Position numbers and translations under genes: made by a program
Part shown: one piece after another, positions 35,432-46,096 of the stretch
Position numbering within the stretch: position 1 is the stretch's first letter
Layout: every line of letters starts with the position of its first letter
Notes under the pieces: generated by a model
Seen by the model: only the letters and a program-made list of their open reading frames with translations
Database searches by the model: none
What the model was told of the DNA's origin: nothing
Assembly: GCA_022605955.1 (NCBI GenBank)
Contig: JAKCOZ010000597.1
Location: forward strand, 51,874-115,873
Direction: 5' to 3'
Source of the DNA: Rallus limicola
Lineage: Eukaryota > Chordata > Aves > Gruiformes > Rallidae
DNA length: 64,000 nt

Positions 35432-38400
35432 GGTCTGCTCGTGTGTCCTGTTAGGAGGTTTCAGACAAGCTATGCCTTTCAGGCCTAGCTTCTTTACTTT
35501 GTGAGTTATTGCTGGACGTTTAGCATGTTTTGAACTGCAGTCTGCTAGGGCCGAGAAAAGCACCGTAGGAGGTTCCAGGCATGTTCCATCTTTCCAGGCA
35601 AAATAAAGGATGAGAGCCAAAGTGACAGGGTCTGCTCGTGTGTCCTGTTAGGAGGTTTCAGACAAGCTATGCCTTTCAGGCCTAGCTTCTTTACTTTGGG
35701 AGTTATTGCTGGACGTTTAGCATGTTTTGAACTGCAGTCTGCTAGGGCCGAGAAAAGCACCGTAGGAGGTTCCAGGCATGTTCCCTCTTTCCAGGCAAAG
35801 GAAAAGGCTGAGAGCCAAAGTGACAGGGTCTGCTCGTGTGTCCTGTTAGGAGGTTTCAGACAAGCTATGCCTTTCAGGCCTAGCTTCTTTACTTTGGGAG
35901 TTATTGCTGGACGTTTAGCATGTTTTGAACTGCAGTCTGCTAGGGCCGAGAAAAGCACCGTAGGAGGTTCCAGGCATGTTCCCTCTTTCCAGGCAAAGGA
36001 AAAGGCTGAGAGCCAAAGTGACAGGGTCTGCTCGTGTGTCCTGTTAGGAGGTTTCAGACAAGCTATGCCTTTCAGGCCTAGCTTCTTTACTTTGGGAGTT
36101 ATTGCTGGACGTTTAGCATGTTTTGAACTGCCGTCTGCTAGGGCCGAGAAAAGCACCGTAGGAGGTTCCAGGCATGTTCCCTCTTTCCAGGCAAAGGAAA
36201 AGGCTGAGAGCCAAAGTGACAGGGTCTGCTCGTGTGTCCTGTTAGGAGGTTTCAGACAAGCTATGCCTTTCAGGCCTAGCTTCTTTACTTTGGGAGTTAT
36301 TGCTGGACGTTTAGCATGTTTTGAACTGCAGTCTGCTAGGGCCGAGAAAAGCACCGTAGGAGGTTCCAGGCATGTTCCCTCTTTCCAGGCAAAGGAAAAG
36401 GCTGAGAGCCAAAGTGACAGGGTCTGCTCGTGTGTCCTGTTAGGAGGTTTCAGACAAGCTATGCCTTTCAGGCCTAGCTTCTTTACTTTGGGAGTTATTG
36501 CTGGACGTTTAGCATGTTTTGAACTGCAGTCTGCTAGGGCCGAGAAAAGCACCGTAGGAGGTTCCAGGCATGTTCCCTCTTTCCAGGCAAACGAAAAGGC
36601 TGAGAGCCAAAGTGACAGGGTCTGCTCGTGTGTCCTGTTAGGAGGTTTCAGACAGGCTATGCCTTTCAGGCCTAGCTTCTTTACTTTGGGAGTTATTGCT
36701 GGACGTTTAGCATGTTTTGAACTGCAGTCTGCTAGGGCCGAGAAAAGCACCGTAGGAGGTTCCAGGCATGTTCCCTCTTTCCAGGCAAAGGAAAAGGCTG
36801 AGAGCCAAAGTGACAGGGTCTGCTCGTGTGTCCTGTTAGGAGGTTTCAGACAAGCTATGCCTTTCAGGCCTAGCTTCTTTACTTTGGGAGTTATTGCTGG
36901 ACGTTTAGCATGTTTTGAACTGCAGTCTGCTAGGGCTGAGAAAAGCACCGTAGGAGGTTCCAGGCATGTTCCCTCTTTCCAGGCAAAGGAAAAGGCTGAG
37001 AGCCAAAGTGACAGGGTCTGCTCGTGTGTCCTGTTAGGAGGTTTCAGACAAGCTATGCCTTTCAGGCCTAGCTTCTTTACTTTGGGAGTTATTGCTGGAC
37101 GTTTAGCATGTTTTGAACTGCAGTCTGCTAGGGCCGAGAAAAGCACCGTAGGAGGTTCCAGGCATGTTCCCTCTTTCCAGGCAAAGGAAAAGGCTGAGAG
37201 CCAAAGTGACAGGGTCTGCTCGTGTGTCCTGTTAGGAGGTTTCAGACAAGCTATGCCTTTCAGGCCTAGCTTCTTTACTTTGGGAGTTATTGCTGGACGT
37301 TTAGCATGTTTTGAACTGCAGTCTGCTAGGGCCGAGAAAAGCACCGTAGGAGGTTCCAGGCATGTTCCCTCTTTCCAGGCAAAGGAAAAGGCTGAGAGCC
37401 AAAGTGACAGGGTCTGCTCGTGTGTCCTGTTAGGAGGTTTCAGACAAGCTATGCCTTTCAGGCCTAGCTTCTTTACTTTGGGAGTTATTGCTGGACGTTT
37501 AGCATGTTTTGAACTGCAGTCTGCTAGGGCCGAGAAAAGCACCGTAGGAGGTTCCAGGCATGTTCCCTCTTTCCAGGCAAAGGAAAAGGCTGAGAGCCAA
37601 AGTGACAGGGTCTGCTCGTGTGTCCTGTTAGGAGGTTTCAGACAAGCTATGCCTTTCAGGCCTAGCTTCTTTACTTTGGGAGTTATTGCTGGACGTTTAG
37701 CATGTTTTGAACTGCAGTCTGCTAGGGCCGAGAAAGGCACCGTAGGAGGTTCCAGGCATGTTCCCTCTTTCCAGGCAAAGGAAAAGGCTGAGAGCCAAAG
37801 TGACAGGGTCTGCTCGTGTGTCCTGTTAGGAGGTTTCAGACAAGCTATGCCTTTCAGGCCTAGCTTCTTTACTTTGGGAGTTATTGCTGGACGTTTAGCA
37901 TGTTTTGAACTGCAGTCTGCTAGGGCCGAGAAAAGCACCGTAGGAGGTTCCAGGCATGTTCCCTCTTTCCAGGCAAAGGAAAAGGCTGAGAGCCAAAGCG
38001 ACAGGGTCTGCTCGTGTGTCCTGTTAGGAGGTTTCAGACAAGCTATGCCTTTCAGGCCTAGCTTCTTTACTTTGGGAGTTATTGCTGGACGTTTAGCATG
38101 TTTTGAACTGCAGTCTCCTAGGGCCGAGAAAAGCACCGTAGGAGGTTCCAGGCATGTTCCCTCTTTCCAGGCAAAGGAAAAGGCTGAGAGCCAAAGCGAC
38201 AGGGTCTGCTCGTGTGTCCTGTTAGGAGGTTTCAGACAAGCTATGCCTTTCAGGCCTAGCTTCTTTACTTTGGGAGTTATTGCTGGACGTTTAGCATGTT
38301 TTGAACTGCAGTCTGCTAGGGCCGAGAAAAGCACCGTAGGAGGTTCCAGGCATGTTCCCTCTTTCCAGGCAAAGGAAAAGGCTGAGAGCCAAAGCGACAG

Positions 38401-38990
38401 GGTCTGCTCGTGTGTCCTGTTAGGAGGTTTCAGACAAGCTATGCCTTTCAGGCCTAGCTTCTTTACTTTGGGAGTTATTGCTGGACGTTTAGCATGTTTT
38501 GAACTGCAGTCTGCTAGGGCCGAGAAAAGCACCGTAGGAGGTTCCAGGCATGTTCCCTCTTTCCAGGCAAAGGAAAAGGCTGAGAGCCAAAGCGACAGGG
38601 TCTGCTCGTGTGTCCTGTTAGGAGGTTTCAGACAAGCTATGCCTTTCAGGCCTAGCTTCTTTACTTTGGGAGTTATTGCTGGACGTTTAGCATGTTTTGA
38701 ACTGCAGTCTGCTAGGGCCGAGAAAAGCACCGTAGGAGGTTCCAGGCATGTTCCCTCTTTCCAGGCAAAGGAAAAGGCTGAGAGCCAAAGCGACAGGGTC
38801 TGCTCGTGTGTCCTGTTAGGAGGTTTCAGACAAGCTATGCCTTTCAGGCCTAGCTTCTTTACTTTGGGAGTTATTGCTGGACGTTTAGCATGTTTTGAAC
38901 TGCAGTCTGCTAGGGCCGAGAAAAGCACCGTAGGAGGTTCCAGGCATGTTCCCTCTTTCCAGGCAAAGGAAAAGGCTGAGAGCCAAAGCG
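32037..38990 (+). repeat. Higher-order duplication of 18 monomers (2 x ~3,564 bp)
   Basis: Five linked markers recur at 18 monomers: the type 1 length variant (32,037 and 35,604), GCCGTCTGC (32,568 and 36,132), CAAACGAAAAGG (33,027 and 36,592), CAGACAGGCT (33,091 and 36,655) and AAAGGCACCG (34,172 and 37,736). The T/C state at monomer position 153 also matches: eleven T monomers and then a run of C monomers in each copy. CAGACAGGCT at 29,526 lies at the same phase relative to the type 1 variant at 28,474, so an older, less complete third block probably precedes these two. Copy 1 holds most of the dense one-base length changes; copy 2 holds none of them. Confidence 0.88.
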
Positions 38991-41900
38991 ACAGGGTCTG
39001 CTCGTGTGTCCTGTTAGGAGGTTTCAGACAAGCTATGCCTTTCAGGCCTAGCTTCTTTACTTTGGGAGTTATTGCTGGACGTTTAGCATGTTTTGAACTG
39101 CAGTCTGCTAGGGCCGAGAAAAGCACCGTAGGAGGTTCCAGGCATGTTCCCTCTTTCCAGGCAAAGGAAAAGGCTGAGAGCCAAAGCGACAGGGTCTGCT
39201 CGTGTGTCCTGTTAGGAGGTTTCAGACAAGCTATGCCTTTCAGGCCTAGCTTCTTTACTTTGGGAGTTATTGCTGGACGTTTAGCATGTTTTGAACTGCA
39301 GTCTGCTAGGGCCGAGAAAAGCACCGTAGGAGGTTCCAGGCATGTTCCCTCTTTCCAGGCAAAGGAAAAGGCTGAGAGCCAAAGCGACAGGGTCTGCTCG
39401 TGTGTCCTGTTAGGAGGTTTCAGACAAGCTATGCCTTTCAGGCCTAGCTTCTTTACTTTGGGAGTTATTGCTGGACGTTTAGCATGTTTTGAACTGCAGT
39501 CTGCTAGGGCCGAGAAAAGCACCGTAGGAGGTTCCAGGCATGTTCCCTCTTTCCAGGCAAAGGAAAAGGCTGAGAGCCAAAGCGACAGGGTCTGCTCGTG
39601 TGTCCTGTTAGGAGGTTTCAGACAAGCTATGCCTTTCAGGCCTAGCTTCTTTACTTTGGGAGTTATTGCTGGACGTTTAGCATGTTTTGAACTGCAGTCT
39701 GCTAGGGCCGAGAAAAGCACCGTAGGAGGTTCCAGGCATGTTCCCTCTTTCCAGGCAAAGGAAAAGGCTGAGAGCCAAAGTGACAGGGTCTGCTCGTGTG
39801 TCCTGTTAGGAGGTTTCAGACAAGCTATGCCTTTCAGGCCTAGCTTCTTTACTTTGGGAGTTATTGCTGGACGTTTAGCATGTTTTGAACTGCAGTCTGC
39901 TAGGGCCGAGAAAAGCACCGTAGGAGGTTCCAGGCATGTTCCCTCTTTCCAGGCAAAGGAAAAGGCTGAGAGCCAAAGTGACAGGGTCTGCTCGTGTGTC
40001 CTGTTAGGAGGTTTCAGACAAGCTATGCCTTTCAGGCCTAGCTTCTTTACTTTGGGAGTTATTGCTGGACGTTTAGCATGTTTTGAACTGCAGTCTGCTA
40101 GGGCCGAGAAAAGCACCGTAGGAGGTTCCAGGCATGTTCCCTCTTTCCAGGCAAAGGAAAAGGCTGAGAGCCAAAGTGACAGGGTCTGCTCGTGTGTCCT
40201 GTTAGGAGGTTTCAGACAAGCTATGCCTTTCAGGCCTAGCTTCTTTACTTTGGGAGTTATTGCTGGACGTTTAGCATGTTTTGAACTGCAGTCTGCTAGG
40301 GCCGAGAAAAGCACCGTAGGAGGTTCCAGGCATGTTCCCTCTTTCCAGGCAAAGGAAAAGGCTGAGAGCCAAAGTGACAGGGTCTGCTCGTGTGTCCTGT
40401 TAGGAGGTTTCAGACAAGCTATGCCTTTCAGGCCTAGCTTCTTTACTTTGGGAGTTATTGCTGGACGTTTAGCATGTTTTGAACTGCAGTCTGCTAGGGC
40501 CGAGAAAAGCACTGTAGGAGGTTCCAGGCATGTTCCCTCTTTCCAGGCAAAGGAAAAGGCTGAGAGCCAAAGTGACAGGGTCTGCTCGTGTGTCCTGTTA
40601 GGAGGTTTCAGACAAGCTATGCCTTTCAGGCCTAGCTTCTTTACTTTGGGAGTTATTGCTGGACGTTTAGCATGTTTTGAACTGCAGTCTGCTAGGGCCG
40701 AGAAAAGCACCGTAGGAGGTTCCAGGCATGTTCCCTCTTTCCAGGCAAAGGAAAAGGCTGAGAGCCAAAGTGACAGGGTCTGCTCGTGTGTCCTGTTAGG
40801 AGGTTTCAGACAAGCTATGCCTTTCAGGCCTAGCTTCTTTACTTTGGGAGTTATTGCTGGACGTTTAGCATGTTTTGAACTGCAGTCTGCTAGGGCCGAG
40901 AAAAGCACCGTAGGAGGTTCCAGGCATGTTCCCTCTTTCCAGGCAAAGGAAAAGGCTGAGAGCCAAAGTGACAGGGTCTGCTCGTGTGTCCTGTTAGGAG
41001 GTTTCAGACAAGCTATGCCTTTCAGGCCTAGCTTCTTTACTTTGGGAGTTATTGCTGGACGTTTAGCATGTTTTGAACTGCAGTCTGCTAGGGCCGAGAA
41101 AAGCACCGTAGGAGGTTCCAGGCATGTTCCCTCTTTCCAGGCAAAGGAAAAGGCTGAGAGCCAAAGTGACAGGGTCTGCTCGTGTGTCCTGTTAGGAGGT
41201 TTCAGACAAGCTATGCCTTTCAGGCCTAGCTTCTTTACTTTGGGAGTTATTGCTGGACGTTTAGCATGTTTTGAACTGCAGTCTGCTAGGGCCGAGAAAA
41301 GCACCGTAGGAGGTTCCAGGCATGTTCCCTCTTTCCAGGCAAAGGAAAAGGCTGAGAGCCAAAGTGACAGGGTCTGCTCGTGTGTCCTGTTAGGAGGTTT
41401 CAGACAAGCTATGCCTTTCAGGCCTCGCTTCTTTACTTTGGGAGTTATTGCTGGACGTTTAGCATGTTTTGAACTGCAGTCTGCTAGGGCCGAGAAAAGC
41501 ACCGTAGGAGGTTCTAGGCATGTTCCCTCTTTCCAGGCAAAGGAAAAGGCTGAGAGCCAAAGTGACAGGGTCTGCTCGTGTGTCCTGTTAGGAGGTTTCA
41601 GACAAGCTATGCCTTTCAGGCCTAGCTTCTTTACTTTGGGAGTTATTGCTGGACGTTTAGCATGTTTTGAACTGCAGTCTGCTAGGGCCGAGAAAAGCAC
41701 CGTAGGAGGTTCCAGGCATGTTCCCTCTTTCCAGGCAAAGGAAAAGGCTGAGAGCCAAAGCGACAGGGTCTGCTCGTGTGTCCTGTTAGGAGGTTTCAGA
41801 CAAGCTATGCCTTTCAGGCCTCGCTTCTTTACTTTGGGAGTTATTGCTGGACGTTTAGCATGTTTTGAACTGCAGTCAGCTAGGGCCGAGAAAAGCACCG

Positions 41901-42136
41901 TAGGAGGTTCCAGGCATGTTCCCTCTTTGCAAGCAAAAGAAAAAGGCTGAGAGCCAAAGTGACAGGGTCTGCTCGTGTGTCCTGTTAGGAGGTTTCAGAC
42001 AAGCTATGCCTTTCAGGCCTAGCTTCTTTACTTTGGGAGTTATTGCTGGACGTTTAGCATGTTTTGAACTGCAGTCTGCTAGGGCCGAGAAAAGCACCGT
42101 AGGAGGTTCCAGGCATGTTCCCTCTTTCCAGGCAAA

Positions 42137-45100
42137 CGAAAAGGCTGAGAGCCAAAGTGACAGGGTCTGCTCGTGTGTCCTGTTAGGAGGTTTCAGACAA
42201 GCTATGCCTTTCAGGCCTAGCTTCTTTACTTTGGGAGTTATTGCTGGACGTTTAGCATGTTTTGAACTGCAGTCTGCTAGGGCCGAGAAAAGCACCGTAG
42301 GAGGTTCCAGGCATGTTCCCTCTTTCCAGGCAAAGGAAAAGGCTGAGAGCCAAAGTGACAGGGTCTGCTCGTGTGTCCTGTTAGGAGGTTTCAGACAAGC
42401 TATGCCTTTCAGGCCTAGCTTCTTTACTTTGGGAGTTATTGCTGGACGTTTAGCATGTTTTGAACTGCAGTCTGCTAGGGCCGAGAAAAGCACCGTAGGA
42501 GGTTCCAGGCATGTTCCCTCTTTCCAGGCAAAGGAAAAGGCTGAGAGCCAAAGTGACAGGGTCTGCTCGTGTGTCCTGTTAGGAGGTTTCAGACAAGCTA
42601 TGCCTTTCAGGCCTAGCTTCTTTACTTTGGGAGTTATTGCTGGACGTTTAGCATGTTTTGAACTGCAGTCTGCTAGGGCCGAGAAAAGCACCGTAGGAGG
42701 TTCCAGGCATGTTCCCTCTTTCCAGGCAAAGGAAAAGGCTGAGAGCCAAAGTGACAGGGTCTGCTCGTGTGTCCTGTTAGGAGGTTTCAGACAAGCTATG
42801 CCTTTCAGGCCTAGCTTCTTTACTTTGGGAGTTATTGCTGGACGTTTAGCATGTTTTGAACTGCAGTCTGCTAGGGCCGAGAAAAGCACCGTAGGAGGTT
42901 CCAGGCATGTTCCCTCTTTCCAGGCAAAGGAAAAGGCTGAGAGCCAAAGCGACAGGGTCTGCTCGTGTGTCCTGTTAGGAGGTTTCAGACAAGCTATGCC
43001 TTTCAGGCCTAGCTTCTTTACTTTGGGAGTTATTGCTGGACGTTTAGCATGTTTTGAACTGCAGTCTGCTAGGGCCGAGAAAAGCACCGTAGGAGGTTCC
43101 AGGCATGTTCCCTCTTTCCAGGCAAAGGAAAAGGCTGAGAGCCAAAGTGATAGGGTCTGCTCGTGTGTCCTGTTAGGAGGTTTCAGACAAGCTATGCCTT
43201 TCAGGCCTAGCTTCTTTACTTTGGGAGTTATTGCTGGACGTTTAGCATGTTTTGAACTGCAGTCTGCTAGGGCCGAGAAAAGCACCGTAGGAGGTTCCAG
43301 GCATGTTCCCTCTTTCCAGGCAAAGGAAAAGGCTGAGAGCCAAAGTGACAGGGTCTGCTCGTGTGTCCTGTTAGGAGGTTTCAGACAAGCTATGCCTTTC
43401 AGGCCTAGCTTCTTTACTTTTGGAGTTATTGCTGGACGTTTAGCATGTTTTGAACTGCAGTCTGCTAGGGCCGAGAAAAGCACCGTAGGAGGTTCCAGGC
43501 ATGTTCCCTCTTTCCAGGCAAAGGAAAAGGCTGAGAGCCAAAGTGACAGGGTCTGCTCGTGTGTCCTGTTAGGAGGTTTCAGACAAGCTATGCCTTTCAG
43601 GCCTAGCTTCTTTACTTTGGGAGTTATTGCTGGACGTTTAGCATGTTTTGAACTGCAGTCTGCTAGGGCCGAGAAAAGCACCGTAGGAGGTTCCAGGCAT
43701 GTTCCCTCTTTCCAGGCAAAGGAAAAGGCTGAGAGCCAAAGCGACAGGGTCTGCTCGTGTGTCCTGTTAGGAGGTTTCAGACAAGCTATGCCTTTCAGGC
43801 CTAGCTTCTTTACTTTGGGAGTTATTGCTGGACGTTTAGCATGTTTTGAACTGCAGTCTGCTAGGGCCGAGAAAAGCACCGTAGGAGGTTCCAGGCATGT
43901 TCCCTCTTTCCAGGCAAAGGAAAAGGCTGAGAGCCAAAGCGACAGGGTCTGCTCGTGTGTCCTGTTAGGAGGTTTCAGACAAGCTATGCCTTTCAGGCCT
44001 AGCTTCTTTACTTTGGGAGTTATTGCTGGACGTTTAGCATGTTTTGAACTGCAGTCTGCTAGGGCCGAGAAAAGCACTGTAGGAGGTAGCAGGTATGTTC
44101 CCTCTTTCCAGGCAAACGAAAAGGCTGAGAGCCAAAGTGACAGGGTCTGCTTGTGTGTCCTCTTAGGAGGTTTCAGACAGGCTATGCCTTTCAGGCCTAG
44201 CTTCTTTACTTTGGGAGTTATTGCTGGACGTTTAGCATGTTTTGAACTGCAGTCTGCTAGGGCCGAGAAAAGCACCGTAGGAGGTTCCAGGCATGTTCCC
44301 TCTTTCCAGGCAAAGGAAAAGGCTGAGAGCCAAAGTGACAGGGTCTGCTCGTGTGTCCTGTTAGGAGGTTTCAGACAAGCTATGCCTTTCAGGCCTAGCT
44401 TCTTTACTTTGGGAGTTATTGCTGGACGTTTAGCATGTTTTGAACTGCAGTCTGCTAGGGCCGAGAAAAGCACCGTAGGAGGTTCCAGGCATGTTCCCTC
44501 TTTCCAGGCAAAGGAAAAGGCTGAGAGCCAAAGTGACAGGGTCTGCTCGTGTGTCCTGTTAGGAGGTTTCAGACAAGCTATGCCTTTCAGGCCTAGCTTC
44601 TTTACTTTGGGAGTTATTGCTGGACGTTTAGCATGTTTTGAACTGCAGTCTGCTAGGGCCGAGAAAAGCACCGTAGGAGGTTCCAGGCATGTTCCCTCTT
44701 TCCAGGCAAAGGAAAAGGCTGAGAGCCAAAGTGACAGGGTCTGCTCGTGTGTCCTGTTAGGAGGTTTCAGACAAGCTATGCCTTTCAGGCCTAGCTTCTT
44801 TACTTTGGGAGTTATTGCTGGACGTTTAGCATGTTTTGAACTGCAGTCTGCTAGGGCCGAGAAAAGCACCGTAGGAGGTTCCAGGCATGTTCCCTCTTTC
44901 CAGGCAAAGGAAAAGGCTGAGAGCCAAAGCGACAGGGTCTGCTCGTGTGTCCTGTTAGGAGGTTTCAGACAAGCTATGCCTTTCAGGCCTAGCTTCTTTA
45001 CTTTGGGAGTTATTGCTGGACGTTTAGCATGTTTTGAACTGCAGTCTGCTAGGGCCGAGAAAAGCACCGTAGGAGGTTCCAGGCATGTTCCCTCTTTCCA

Positions 45101-46096
45101 GGCAAAGGAAAAGGCTGAGAGCCAAAGTGATAGGGTCTGCTCGTGTGTCCTGTTAGGAGGTTTCAGACAAGCTATGCCTTTCAGGCCTAGCTTCTTTACT
45201 TTGGGAGTTATTGCTGGACGTTTAGCATGTTTTGAACTGCAGTCTGCTAGGGCCGAGAAAAGCACCGTAGGAGGTTCCAGGCATGTTCCCTCTTTCCAGG
45301 CAAAGGAAAAGGCTGAGAGCCAAAGTGACAGGGTCTGCTCGTGTGTCCTGTTAGGAGGTTTCAGACAAGCTATGCCTTTCAGGCCTAGCTTCTTTACTTT
45401 GGGAGTTATTGCTGGACGTTTAGCATGTTTTGAACTGCAGTCTGCTAGGGCCGAGAAAAGCACCGTAGGAGGTTCCAGGCATGTTCCCTCTTTCCAGGCA
45501 AAGGAAAAGGCTGAGAGCCAAAGTGACAGGGTCTGCTCGTGTGTCCTGTTAGGAGGTTTCAGACAAGCTATGCCTTTCAGGCCTAGCTTCTTTACTTTGG
45601 GAGTTATTGCTGGACGTTTAGCATGTTTTGAACTGCAGTCTGCTAGGGCCGAGAAAAGCACCGTAGGAGGTTCCAGGCATGTTCCCTCTTTCCAGGCAAA
45701 GGAAAAGGCTGAGAGCCAAAGCGACAGGGTCTGCTCGTGTGTCCTGTTAGGAGGTTTCAGACAAGCTATGCCTTTCAGGCCTAGCTTCTTTACTTTGGGA
45801 GTTATTGCTGGACGTTTAGCATGTTTTGAACTGCAGTCTGCTAGGGCCGAGAAAAGCACCGTAGGAGGTTCCAGGCATGTTCCCTCTTTCCAGGCAAAGG
45901 AAAAGGCTGAGAGCCAAAGCGACAGGGTCTGCTCGTGTGTCCTGTTAGGAGGTTTCAGACAAGCTATGCCTTTCAGGCCTAGCTTCTTTACTTTGGGAGT
46001 TATTGCTGGACGTTTAGCATGTTTTGAACTGCAGTCTGCTAGGGCCGAGAAAAGCACCGTAGGAGGTTCCAGGCATGTTCCCTCTTTCCAGGCAAA
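42137..46096 (+). repeat. Tandem higher-order duplication of 10 monomers (2 x 1,980 bp)
   Basis: CAAACGAAAAGG at 42,137 and 44,117, and AAAGTGATAGGG at 43,151 and 45,131, are each exactly 1,980 bp apart. The T/C state at monomer position 153 matches through the blocks. Private differences are at 43,421 (ACTTTTGGAG in copy 1 only) and a cluster around 44,078-44,180 at the boundary. This is a clear recent segmental duplication within the array. Confidence 0.9.
44070..44185 (+). repeat. Highly diverged monomer segment shared with 53,383-53,399
   Basis: Four substitutions lie within 17 bases: 44,078 (C to T), 44,088 (T to A), 44,089 (C to G) and 44,094 (C to T). The same four occur at 53,383, 53,393, 53,394 and 53,399, about 47 monomers away. 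The first monomer continues with CAAACG (44,117), GCTTGTG (44,152), CTCTTAGG (44,162) and CAGACAGG (44,180), which the second lacks. A short shared tract with different flanks is the pattern expected of gene conversion, or of a duplication later eroded by exchange. Confidence 0.85.
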
